64,000 nt of DNA from Streptomyces geranii (GTDB lineage: Bacteria; Actinomycetota; Actinomycetes; Streptomycetales; Streptomycetaceae): the NCBI RefSeq assembly GCF_002954775.1, contig NZ_PJME01000015.1, forward strand, positions 62,001 to 126,000, in the 5' to 3' direction. Numbering within the stretch: position 1 is the stretch's first letter; each line of letters opens with the position of its first letter. Below the pieces are notes generated by a model that saw only the letters and a program-made list of their open reading frames with translations, searched no databases and had not been told where the DNA came from. Positions 1 to 8,296 of the stretch are shown in pieces. The translations under genes and the position numbers were made by a program.

Positions 1-74
1 GGGCGCACTGCATCTGCACACGGCGTACCTACGCTCCCGTGGCATCCATCGTCCACGCGCGCAGGGAGTCGTCC

Positions 75-1394
75 GTGTCACTGGTCATCGCCACCGCAAC
101 ACCCTTCCACGGTCATGTGCAGCCCGTCCTCACCGTCGCCGCCGACCTGGTGCGGCGGGGGCACGAGGTCGTCGTACTGACGGGGAGCCGGTTCGCCGAT
201 CAGGTCAGGGCCGTAGGGGCCATTCATGTGTCGCTGCCGTCGGCCGCGGACTTCGACGACCGGAAACTGGAGCTGTACTTCCCCGAACGCGCCGCCCTCC
301 CCGCCGGACCGGCGCAGCTCGACTACGACATGAAGTACATCTTCGGCGACCCGACCGCGGCCCAGTACGGCGCCCTGCGCAACCTCCTGGACCGCCGCTT
401 CCCGGCGTCCGTCGTGATCAGCGACCCGCTGTTCCTCGGCACGACTGCGCTGACCCTCTCCGCGCCGCCGGGCCGCAGACCGGTCACCGTCAGTCTGGGC
501 ATCACGATGCCGACCCTGCTCAGCGACGACGCCCCACCGGTGGGCCTGGGCATGCCACCGTTCAGGGGCGAGGGCGCGACCGAACGCCACCGCCAGCTGA
601 ACGCGCAGGTGCAGCAGATCATGGCAAGCGCCCAATGCCACATGGAGGAGAACTTCGGCGAGAGCGGCACCGAACTCCCCGGCTTCATCCTCGACTGCCT
701 GGTGACGGTCCCGGACCACTACCTCCAACTGACCGTCCCCGGCTTCGAGTACGCCCGCGGCGACGCCCCGCAGTCCTTCCGCTTCGTCGGCCCCCTGGCC
801 GGCGGCCCGCGCGCCGACGCGGAGGAACGCCCGGAGGAACTCCCGGAGTGGTGGGCCGACGTACGCGACACGGACCGCCCGGTCGTCGTGGTCACGCAGG
901 GCACGTTCGACAACCGCGACCTGGGCCGCCTCGTACGCCCCACCCTGGACGCCCTGGCCGACGAGGACGTCCTGGTGGTCGCGACGACAGGCCGCCCGGA
1001 GGGCCCCGCCGAGATAGAGGCAGCGGGCCCGGTCCCCGCCAACGCCCGCCTGGCGGGCTACGTCCCCTTCGAACTCCTCCTCCCCCACACCGCCGCGATG
1101 GTCACCAACGGCGGCTACGGCGGAGTCCACCAGGCCCTCCAGCACGGCGTCCCCCTCGTGGTGGGCGGCGACGGCGAGGACAAACCGGAGATCGCGGCAA
1201 GGGTGGAATGGAGCGGCGTGGGCATCGACCTGCACACCGGCGAACCGTCCCCGGCGGACATCCGCAAGGCGGTGCTCACGGTGCTGGGCGAGCCGGGGTA
1301 TCTGAAGCGGGCGGGGGAGTTGCGGACGGAGTTCGAGGGGTATGACGCGTTGGGGGCGATTGCGGGGGTGGTGGAGGCGGCCGGCGCGGCCTGA
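75..1394 (+). CDS. GT1-family (MGT-like) glycosyltransferase
   Basis: A 439-residue protein with the two-lobe layout of GT-B, family 1 glycosyltransferases, which move a sugar from a nucleotide donor to a small-molecule acceptor in the cytosol. The N-terminus has the usual strand plus HGHVQP motif (donor/acceptor cleft). Near residue 342 is the C-terminal donor-binding signature TNGGYGGVHQAL...GVP, followed by DKPEIAARVEWSGVGIDL. This is the macrolide-glycosyltransferase type rather than a cell-wall type. An in-frame GTG at 39 would add 12 residues unlike the family, so GTG 75 is preferred. No aglycone pathway lies directly beside it, so the acceptor is unknown; detoxification of a macrolide or flavonoid is typical of the family. 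Confidence 0.85.
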   Translation: MSLVIATATPFHGHVQPVLTVAADLVRRGHEVVVLTGSRFADQVRAVGAIHVSLPSAADFDDRKLELYFPERAALPAGPAQLDYDMKYIFGDPTAAQYGALRNLLDRRFPASVVISDPLFLGTTALTLSAPPGRRPVTVSLGITMPTLLSDDAPPVGLGMPPFRGEGATERHRQLNAQVQQIMASAQCHMEENFGESGTELPGFILDCLVTVPDHYLQLTVPGFEYARGDAPQSFRFVGPLAGGPRADAEERPEELPEWWADVRDTDRPVVVVTQGTFDNRDLGRLVRPTLDALADEDVLVVATTGRPEGPAEIEAAGPVPANARLAGYVPFELLLPHTAAMVTNGGYGGVHQALQHGVPLVVGGDGEDKPEIAARVEWSGVGIDLHTGEPSPADIRKAVLTVLGEPGYLKRAGELRTEFEGYDALGAIAGVVEAAGAA

Positions 1395-1592
1395 GCTGAT
1401 GTGGGCCGCAGGTGAGGCCTTCGGCCAGGAAGAGGTGGATCAATTCGGTGGCCAGGACGGCGACCGTGCCGTCCTGGCCGCGGGCCACGAGCGCTGAGGC
1501 GTCGCACGCGGCCTCCGGCCGGGATGTGCCGGTCACGGCCCGGGAGCGCAGCCGCCCGCTCCGACAGCCAGGCGACGAACGGGAGTCGGGAG

Positions 1593-2036
1593 TTACCGCC
1601 AGCCGTGCTCATCAAGGCGGTTGGTGCCGTTCAGGTAGCCGAGGAGGCCGACTTCGGGGTACTCGATGATGTCGTCGGGCAGTTCGTCCACGCGGAACCA
1701 TTCGAGTGCGAGGCACTTCTCGGGTTCCTGATTGCGTGGCACTCCTTCCCACTCGGTGGCCTCGAAGAAGAAGCCGATCCGGTCGACCTCCTCGTCCTGC
1801 TGGTGGTGCACGACGTGTACGAGGCGGAGGTGGGCGGGGTCGACGGTGACGTCCGTCTCCTCCAGCAACTCCCGTGCCGCGCCGACACTCAAGGGTTCGC
1901 CCTTGTCGAGCTTGCCCGAGGGCATGTGCCATCGGTAGCGGCCGTAGGGGCCCGCGCGCTGCGACATGAGGATTCTGTCGCCGTCGCGGAGGATGACGTG
2001 GGTGTCGATGATGGGCTGTGCAAGTTGCTCGCTCAT
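1593..2036 (-). CDS. NUDIX hydrolase
   Basis: A 147-residue protein of ordinary NUDIX length. The NUDIX box runs from about residue 41 to 63 (GKLDKGEPLSVGAARELLEE then TDV), with the metal-binding REXXEE core R55-E56...E59-E60 intact. It should hydrolyse a nucleoside diphosphate linked to another moiety, using Mg2+ or Mn2+. The sequence WHMPSGKLDKGE resembles actinobacterial NUDIX proteins of the MutT/8-oxo-dGTP type, but the substrate cannot be read from sequence. It is monocistronic on the minus strand. Confidence 0.9.
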   Translation of the reverse strand: MSEQLAQPIIDTHVILRDGDRILMSQRAGPYGRYRWHMPSGKLDKGEPLSVGAARELLEETDVTVDPAHLRLVHVVHHQQDEEVDRIGFFFEATEWEGVPRNQEPEKCLALEWFRVDELPDDIIEYPEVGLLGYLNGTNRLDEHGWR

Positions 2037-2100
2037 GGGTCCTGGGGGGGGCTGGATCGTCGGACGGTGCGACCGACGCCGACGCTAGCGGCAGAGGCGG

Positions 2101-2217
2101 GATGACACCGTCGATTCGGCGCGCTACGTCCGTTGGTGTGATTACGGAGACTTCGCAGCCCTTCTCAAGGAAGCGCTCGGCGCCCTCGCCATCGAGATCG
2201 CCCGTACCGCCGGCTGA
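2101..2217 (+). pseudogene. Possible C-terminal remnant of a lost gene
   Basis: A 38-residue open stretch ending in TGA has protein-like composition (RYVRWCDYGDFAALLKEALG, then ALAIEIARTAG) but no start codon. An in-frame TAG lies just upstream. I read it as the tail of a gene whose front has been lost. It is too short to assign a family, and it could be chance in such GC-rich DNA. Confidence 0.25.
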
Positions 2218-2260
2218 AGCGCATCGGCAGCCCGGGCGTGGCTCGACCTCGCCGCGCAGG

Positions 2261-2620
2261 TCAGGAGCAATTGCAGGACGTCCACGCATAGGCGGCGAAC
2301 AGCGCGGCCACCGTGAATGTCGCGGTCGCCGCGCGGGCCAGTCGTCCGGGTCGGCCCGGCTTCGCCGGACGGAGCAGCTCCCAGCCGCCGTAGGCGAGGA
2401 AGACCAGCACCGCACCGCCTACGCCCCCTGCGGCGAGCGGGCTGTACCCCCATCCCCAGACGAACGCCAGGGCCAGGACAAGGAGCAGGGACAGCGCGAG
2501 AAAGCAGACGAGCAGCGTCACTACCGCCTCGCCCAACAGCTCCTCCAGGAGTTCCTTCAAGAACGAGCCGATGCTCCGTATGAAGCGAGCAGCACGGCTC
2601 CGCGCCGCAGGAACAGTCAC
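2261..2620 (-). CDS. Small two- to three-span membrane protein
   Basis: A 119-residue protein with an Arg-rich amphipathic N-terminus, a long hydrophobic segment (about residues 30-55, VVTLLVCFLALSLLLVLALA), a second around residues 62-80, and a third near the C-terminus ending in TSCNCS. The GTG start is preceded by an AGGAGG ribosome site. I do not recognise a family; similar short actinobacterial membrane proteins are uncharacterised. It is transcribed away from the alpha/beta hydrolase and shows no operon partner. Confidence 0.6.
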   Translation of the reverse strand: MTVPAARSRAARFIRSIGSFLKELLEELLGEAVVTLLVCFLALSLLLVLALAFVWGWGYSPLAAGGVGGAVLVFLAYGGWELLRPAKPGRPGRLARAATATFTVAALFAAYAWTSCNCS

Positions 2621-3126
2621 CTGTCCTCCTCCCTCAGCGTCTGTCCCGAATGATCGGACCTACGGAGGCGCAATTTGTCGGGGAAGAGCAGGCAACGCCG
2701 TGCAGTTGGGGCCTGCCGAACTCTCGAAGTATGACCACCGGACGGGGGCCCCGTGCGATGTACCGGCCGAGTGACAAAACCCCGCCGCGCCCTAAATGTC
2801 CCACCCCGTGAGTCCCCTCCCCGCCCGTACCTAGCATGAGGGCCCGGTCCGGGGTGGAGGTGGAGGGTGTCGGAAGAGGCCGTTCCTCTGCGGTTCAGGG
2901 TTCTGGGGTGAAGTGCGGGTCCGGCGGGGTGGGGTCGAGGTCGATCCCGGGCCCCTGGGCGGCGGACCCTTCTCGTGCTGTTGCTGGCGCGGGCCGGTTC
3001 GCCCGCCGCGCCCCCGACCACTCTCCCGACCGCTCTCCCGGTCACAAGCCAGGCACACTTCGTCCACTCCCCCCTGCCTACGCTCCCGCCATCATCGCCA
3101 ACACCCGTACACGGGGAGCAAGTTCA
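2621..3126. other. Non-coding gap of about 500 bases
   Basis: No convincing coding sequence. Open frames here (for example from 2836) have compositions typical of GC-rich chance reading frames. The region should contain the divergent promoters of the small membrane protein (minus) and the alpha/beta hydrolase (plus). I could not place -10/-35 elements with confidence. Confidence 0.4.
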
Positions 3127-3963
3127 ATGACGTACAGCATGATCAACGGAAACCGGCTGTTCCACACCGACGAGGGGCCCGCCGCCGACAGCCGGGGCGA
3201 GACGCTGCTGCTGGTGCACGGCGCCACCTGCGACTCCCACGACTGGTCCGCGCAGATCGACGCGTTCGCCACGAAGCACCGGGTGATCGTGCCCGACCTG
3301 CGGGGGCACGGCCGTTCCTCCGGGCTCACCGGTGGTCAGCGTCCGCGGGACTTCGCCGGTGACCTCGCTGAGCTGCTCGACAGCATCGACTCCGGGCCGG
3401 TGGTCGTGGTCGGGCACTCGCTGGGTGCCGTCGTCGCCTCCGTCCTCGCGGTCGAACACCCTTCGCTGGTACGGGCCGTGGTAGCCGTCGACCCCGGCTA
3501 CGGCTTCGAGGAGGGGTTCGCCCCGCAGGTCGCCGCCGCCTTCCGCGTCCCCGACCCGGTCGGCACCGCCGCCGCGGTCATCGGCGGCCTGGAGAACAAC
3601 GCGACCTCCGGCCCCGAGGCCGAAGCGCTGCGATCCTGGCACCGTCGGCGGATACTCGGCATGGACCCGATGACCGTACGGGACGTCTTCCACGGGCTGT
3701 TCGACGAGGCGGCCACGCCGCTGACCTCGCGACCCGGCGTCGAGACGTTCCTGTCGCGCCGGGCCTGCCCGGTGCTGTCGGTGTCGGCCGCGGCCTCGCT
3801 CAAGGCCAAGGGCATCGACGGGGACTGGGAGGAGGGGCTGAGCGGACACCCGTACAGCGCCTCGCTGGTGCTGGAGGGGGTCGGCCACTGGCTCTTCCAG
3901 GAGCGGCCGGCCGAGTTCAACTCGCTGGTGCTGAACTGGCTGGAGGGACTGCCCGCCGTCTGA
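3127..3963 (+). CDS. Alpha/beta-fold hydrolase
   Basis: A 278-residue cytosolic hydrolase. It shows the oxyanion region LLLVHGATCDSHDW (residues 27-40), the nucleophile elbow GHSLG with Ser98, and a late GVGHWLFQE carrying the catalytic histidine. The substrate (ester, lactone or epoxide) is not predictable. The open frame extends upstream to 2836, but the added residues look non-coding, so ATG 3127 is chosen. The next gene, the SARP regulator, follows after 65 bases on the same strand and may be co-transcribed. Confidence 0.85.
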   Translation: MTYSMINGNRLFHTDEGPAADSRGETLLLVHGATCDSHDWSAQIDAFATKHRVIVPDLRGHGRSSGLTGGQRPRDFAGDLAELLDSIDSGPVVVVGHSLGAVVASVLAVEHPSLVRAVVAVDPGYGFEEGFAPQVAAAFRVPDPVGTAAAVIGGLENNATSGPEAEALRSWHRRRILGMDPMTVRDVFHGLFDEAATPLTSRPGVETFLSRRACPVLSVSAAASLKAKGIDGDWEEGLSGHPYSASLVLEGVGHWLFQERPAEFNSLVLNWLEGLPAV

Positions 3964-4028
3964 CGGAGAGTACGGACGGCGGGGCAAATCGGGGGCGTAC
4001 GTGCGGGGCTATAGCGGGAGTTACGACG

Positions 4029-7000
4029 GTGACGATGCGGTTCTCGGTACTGGGACCGGTACGGGTGTGGCGCGACAGCGGGGAGGTGCGGCTGGGGGCC
4101 GCGCAGCAACGGCTGTTGCTGGCACTGCTGATGGCGCACGCGGGTCAGCCCGTGACCATGGAGGAGACGGTGCGGGCGCTGTGGGGCGAGTCGCCCCCGG
4201 GCCGGCCCGCCAACGCCGTGTACCGGCACATCGGGGTGCTGCGCCGGTTGCTGGAACCGGAGTTGGCGATGCGTGCGACCGGCGGCTGGCTGGTGCGGGA
4301 CATCGGCGGGTACCGGCTCAACGCCTCGCCCGACAGCCTGGACCTGCTGCGTTTCCGGGAGTTGGTGCGCCGGGCGCGCACCGCTCGTGGCTCCGGCGGC
4401 ATGGGTGGCACGGGTGGCGACAGCGGTGGTTCGGCAACCGCCGCCGTACCGCTCTTTCTTGAGGCCCTCGCCCTGCGAACCGGCGCCGTCGCCACGGGAA
4501 TTCCGGCCGAGGCCCGCTCGCATCCCGCCATCGAGGCGCTCGAACGCGAGTATCTGACGGTGGTGAAGGAGGCCGCCGACGTGCCGATGACCCCCGCCGC
4601 CGCCGGTCAGCTGCTTGCCGTCCTGCACCGCACCGCCGCCGACCACCCGCTCGACGAGCCCCTCCAGGCCCGGCTCGTCCGCACCCTCGCGGCCACCGGG
4701 CAGCGCGCGGAGGCCCTCGACACCTGGCATCGGGTACGGCTGCTGCTCGACGCCGAGCTGGGCGTGGCACCCGGCGCCGAACTGCGGGCCGCCCAGCGGG
4801 ACGTACTCCGCCAGGACGAGCCCGTCGCCACCAGGCTCGCGGCCGGCCCCACCCGCACGAACAGTACGAGCAGTGCGAACGGCAATAGTCCCAACCGTAC
4901 GAACGGCACGAGCGGCACGAACTCGACAGGGAGCAAGGGCTCGCCCGGTGTCGCCCGCCTCAACGGCACCACCCGCACCGGTGGTTCGGACGGCGCGAAC
5001 GGCAAGTCCCGTTCCATACGCCCCTTGCGCACCGAGCGCCCGAAGACCGTGCCGGCCGGTCGACTCGCCGTCGTCCCCGCACTTGAGGACGCCCAGGCCC
5101 GGCACGGGCGGGACACGGCCGGGACGGGCGGCGCCGGGCCCTTCGTACGGGCCGTGCCCGATCCCTTCGTGCGGCCCGCCCAACTCCCGGCGGACCTGGT
5201 CACGTTCGCCGGGCGGCGGGCCGAACTCGCCCAGGTGACCGGGCTGTCGGCGGACCCGGCACCCGGGCTGCGGATCGCCGCCATCAGCGGCATGGGCGGC
5301 ATCGGCAAGACCACACTCGCCGTCCGCTGGGCCCACCGCATCGCCCACCGCTTCCCGGACGGACAGCTGTACGTCAATCTGCGCGGCTTCGACCCGGGCG
5401 GCGCGGCCACCGACCCCGGGCAGGCGCTGCGCGGGTTCCTGGAGGCCCTCGGCGTGCCCGGGCAGCGCATACCGGCCGGGGCCAACGCCCAAACCGGCCT
5501 GTACCGCACCCTGTTGGCGCGGCGCCGGGTGCTGATCCTGCTGGACAACGCGCGCGACGCCGAACAGGTCCGCCCGCTGCTCCCCGGCAGCCCCGGCTGT
5601 CTGGTCGTCGTCACCAGCCGCGACCGGCTGCTCGGCCTGGTCACCGCCGAGGCCGCCCGCCCGCTGGCCCTGGACCGGCTGCCCGCCGCCGAGGCCCGCG
5701 AGTCCCTGGCCCGGCGGCTGGGCGCCGACCGGCTGCTGGCCGACCCCGCCGCCGTCGACGAGATCGTCGCCCGCTGCGCGGGACTCCCGCTGGCCCTCGC
5801 GGTGGTCGCCACCCGCGCCGCCGCCAACCCGGACTTCCCGCTCACCGCCGTCGCCGACGAACTCCGCACCGCCCACGGCAGTTTGGACGCCTTCACGGAC
5901 ACGGACCCGGCCGGGGACGTACGCGCGGTGTTCTCCTGGTCCTACCGCGCGCTCAGCCCCGGCGCCGCCCGGCTGCTGCGGCTGCTGTCCCTGCACCCGG
6001 GCCCGGACGTCACCGTGTCCGCCGCCGCGGCCGTCGCCGACGTCGAACCGGACGCCGCGCGCCTGCTGCTGGCCGAACTCACCCGCTCCCACCTGCTCAC
6101 CGAGCACGCGCCCGGCCGCTACAACTGCCACGACCTGCTGCGCACCTACGCCATGGAACGCGCGGGCCGCGACGAGACGACGGAGGCCCGCGAGGCCGCC
6201 GTACACCGCCTCCTGGACCACTACCTGCACACCGCGCACGCCGCCGGACTCCTCTACTCCCCGCTGTGGCGGACCAGTCCGCTGACCGCCGCCACAGCGG
6301 GCGCCCGCCCCGAGGCCCTCGCCGACGACAAGCGGGCGCTGCGCTGGTACACGGCCGAACGCCAGGTGCTGCCCGCCGTCGCCGGGCTCGCCGCCGAGCA
6401 GGGGTACGACGGCCATGTCTGGTCCCTGGCCTGGACGTTGGAGCGGTTCATGGACCGGCAGGGGCACTGGCACGAATCCGTGGCCCTGCACCGGGCCGGC
6501 CTCGACGCGGCCGTCCGGGACGGCGACCGCGTCGCCCAGGCCCATCTGCTGCGCGGACTGGCCCGCGCCTCGGCCCGGCTGGAACGGTACGACGACGCCC
6601 GCACCCACATCGGCCGCTCCCTCGCCCTGTGCGCCGAACTCGGCGACCTGCCCGGCCTCGCCCACGCCCACCGCAGCCACGCCTGGCTCCTGGACCGGCT
6701 CGCCGACTACGACGGCGCCCTCGACGCGGCCGGCCGCGCGCTCGCCCTGTACCGGACCATCGGCGACCACGGCGCGGCCACCAGCGCGCAGCACGCCCTG
6801 GGCTGGACCCACGTACTGCGCGGCGACCACCGCCAGGCCACCGTGCACCTGGAGGAGGCCCTGGCCGGGCTCGACGGCCTCTACGGCACCCGCTACGGCA
6901 AGGCCGGCACCTGGGACAGCCTCGGCATCGCCCGCCACCACCTGGGCGAACACCAGCGGGCCATCGCCGCCTTCCAGTGCGCGCTGCGGCTGTACCGCGA

Positions 7001-7220
7001 GGTCGGCGACACCTACAGCGAGGCCGGTACGCTCCGCCACCTCGGCGACACCTACCTCGCCGTCGGCGACCCCGGCTCGGCCCGCACGGTCTGGGAACAC
7101 GCCCTGCGCCTGCTCACCCCGGCCGACCCGACGGCGGCCTCGGAACTCCGTACGAGGCTCCAGGCTCTGGGCGACGCGGTCCCGGCGCCGAGGATCAGCG
7201 CGGTCACGGCGAGCCCCTGA
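4029..7220 (+). CDS. AfsR/SARP-family regulator with NB-ARC and TPR domains
   Basis: A 1063-residue regulator with the AfsR architecture. Residues about 1-95 form an OmpR-like winged-helix DNA-binding domain (SVLGPVRVW...AAQQRLLLALLMAHAG). The bacterial transcriptional activation domain runs to about 265. A Ser/Thr/Asn-rich linker covers about 275-330. An NB-ARC STAND ATPase follows, with Walker A GMGGIGKTTLA near 420 and Walker B-like RRVLILLDNARD near 497. The C-terminal third is TPR repeats. Proteins of this type activate secondary-metabolite or differentiation genes when the NTPase switch is engaged. The GTG start has GGGAG eight bases upstream. It lies about 27 kb from the diazo-type cluster, so a link is possible but unsupported. 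Confidence 0.92.
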   Translation: MTMRFSVLGPVRVWRDSGEVRLGAAQQRLLLALLMAHAGQPVTMEETVRALWGESPPGRPANAVYRHIGVLRRLLEPELAMRATGGWLVRDIGGYRLNASPDSLDLLRFRELVRRARTARGSGGMGGTGGDSGGSATAAVPLFLEALALRTGAVATGIPAEARSHPAIEALEREYLTVVKEAADVPMTPAAAGQLLAVLHRTAADHPLDEPLQARLVRTLAATGQRAEALDTWHRVRLLLDAELGVAPGAELRAAQRDVLRQDEPVATRLAAGPTRTNSTSSANGNSPNRTNGTSGTNSTGSKGSPGVARLNGTTRTGGSDGANGKSRSIRPLRTERPKTVPAGRLAVVPALEDAQARHGRDTAGTGGAGPFVRAVPDPFVRPAQLPADLVTFAGRRAELAQVTGLSADPAPGLRIAAISGMGGIGKTTLAVRWAHRIAHRFPDGQLYVNLRGFDPGGAATDPGQALRGFLEALGVPGQRIPAGANAQTGLYRTLLARRRVLILLDNARDAEQVRPLLPGSPGCLVVVTSRDRLLGLVTAEAARPLALDRLPAAEARESLARRLGADRLLADPAAVDEIVARCAGLPLALAVVATRAAANPDFPLTAVADELRTAHGSLDAFTDTDPAGDVRAVFSWSYRALSPGAARLLRLLSLHPGPDVTVSAAAAVADVEPDAARLLLAELTRSHLLTEHAPGRYNCHDLLRTYAMERAGRDETTEAREAAVHRLLDHYLHTAHAAGLLYSPLWRTSPLTAATAGARPEALADDKRALRWYTAERQVLPAVAGLAAEQGYDGHVWSLAWTLERFMDRQGHWHESVALHRAGLDAAVRDGDRVAQAHLLRGLARASARLERYDDARTHIGRSLALCAELGDLPGLAHAHRSHAWLLDRLADYDGALDAAGRALALYRTIGDHGAATSAQHALGWTHVLRGDHRQATVHLEEALAGLDGLYGTRYGKAGTWDSLGIARHHLGEHQRAIAAFQCALRLYREVGDTYSEAGTLRHLGDTYLAVGDPGSARTVWEHALRLLTPADPTAASELRTRLQALGDAVPAPRISAVTASP

Positions 7221-7253
7221 GAGACGGTTCCGGGTGGGGTGCCGTGGGCGGCA

Positions 7254-8078
7254 TCACCAGGAGAGGGCGTCGGCCATCTCCTGCTGCCAGTACGTGACGC
7301 GGATCGAGTCGTCGACGTACACGCCCTTCGCGGGCAGCGACGGGCGGGCCGGGCTCGTGGCGGCCGAGTTGAAGAAGACCTTCAGGGTCCTGGCCGTGTA
7401 GCCGTTGGACCCGCTGCCGTCGGCGGCCGAGACCAGGACACCCGCGTACCCCGACTCGCCCGGCGCCAGCGTGACCACGGCCTGCGGCTGGGAGTCCTCG
7501 ATGACCGGCGGCACGGACTGCGCCTCCCCGAACCGCACGGCCGGGTAGTAGGCGAGGTCGCAGTTCCCGGAGCCGGTGTTGGTGACGGTGAGGAGTACGT
7601 GGTTCAGGGGGCGGGAGACGACCGTGGCGGTGGTCCTGGTGGTGGCGGGAGAGCAGGGGGCGAGGGCGGAGTCGAAGTCGGCGTCCGAGTCGGAGTCGGC
7701 GTCCGCCTCCGCGTCCGAGTTCGAGCCACTGGTGCCGGTCGAGCCCGTGGTGCCGGTCGAGCCCGTGGAGCCCGTGGTTCCCGTCGTGCCCGTCGTGCCG
7801 GTCGCTCCCGTAGTGCCGGTGCTCCCCGTCGTGCCCTTGTCGCTCGCCTGGCCCGCCCCCGTGGACGTACCTCCGCTCTTCGCGGGCGACGAGGCGGGCG
7901 ACGAGGCCGACGCATCGGACGAGGCGCCCTCGTCGCGGGTGCCCTCCGCGTTGCCGCACGCCGTCATCGTCAGGGTGGCGACCGTGAGCGCGGCGGCGGC
8001 GAGGAGATGGGTACGGGCGGTGCGGGCCGTACGGGCCGTACGGGCCGTACGGGCAGCGCGGATGGTACGTGCGGACAT
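7254..8078 (-). CDS. DUF4232-like secreted lipoprotein
   Basis: A 274-residue lipoprotein. The signal peptide has an unusually repetitive Arg-rich n-region (ARTARTARTART), a hydrophobic core and a lipobox ending TMTAC with Cys41. A Ser/Asp-rich stretch, a Gly/Thr/Ser tandem repeat (TGTTG-type units) and an Asp/Ala/Ser acidic stretch follow. The C-terminal domain (about 130-270), containing LNHVLLTVTNTGSGNCDLAY and VTLAPGESGYAGV, matches the DUF4232 fold common in Streptomyces cell-surface proteins. ATG 8078 is chosen because the upstream extension is not signal-like. It diverges from the HTH-transmembrane gene at 8297, and the two may share a promoter region. Confidence 0.82.
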   Translation of the reverse strand: MSARTIRAARTARTARTARTARTHLLAAAALTVATLTMTACGNAEGTRDEGASSDASASSPASSPAKSGGTSTGAGQASDKGTTGSTGTTGATGTTGTTGTTGSTGSTGTTGSTGTSGSNSDAEADADSDSDADFDSALAPCSPATTRTTATVVSRPLNHVLLTVTNTGSGNCDLAYYPAVRFGEAQSVPPVIEDSQPQAVVTLAPGESGYAGVLVSAADGSGSNGYTARTLKVFFNSAATSPARPSLPAKGVYVDDSIRVTYWQQEMADALSW

Positions 8079-8296
8079 GTGATTCCCCGATTTCGCTACA
8101 AGAAGGGTTCGTGCGCAGGCCGCCCGGCCGGGTGGCGGGAGCGGCGTGCTTGGATGACCAGAGCTTGTGCGGTGATCCGTCCCAGCCGCCACAGTTGACG
8201 GGGCATCCGGAACGCTGGAACGTTCGCACGGCTCTGACCTGGGGGAATGTCCGCCGCCTGGAACGGTGGTCCGGGACGCGGAGAGAGGGAGGAACG

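Noticed and set aside
1412..1592. Short open frames between the glycosyltransferase and NUDIX genes
   Set aside because: No ribosome site and Arg/Pro-rich random composition; treated as intergenic.
3498..7100. A 1200-residue minus-strand open frame
   Set aside because: Antisense to the alpha/beta hydrolase and SARP genes, with low-complexity composition. The SARP frame carries recognisable domains throughout.
4029..7220. SARP protein as the dedicated regulator of the diazo-type cluster
   Set aside because: It is 27 kb away with many unrelated genes between. AfsR-like SARPs are often global. No shared binding repeats seen at 31.2-31.5 kb.
7700..8060. CRISPR-like or VNTR array
   Set aside because: The short repeats are coding (Gly/Thr/Ser stalk and Arg-rich signal region), with no regular spacers.
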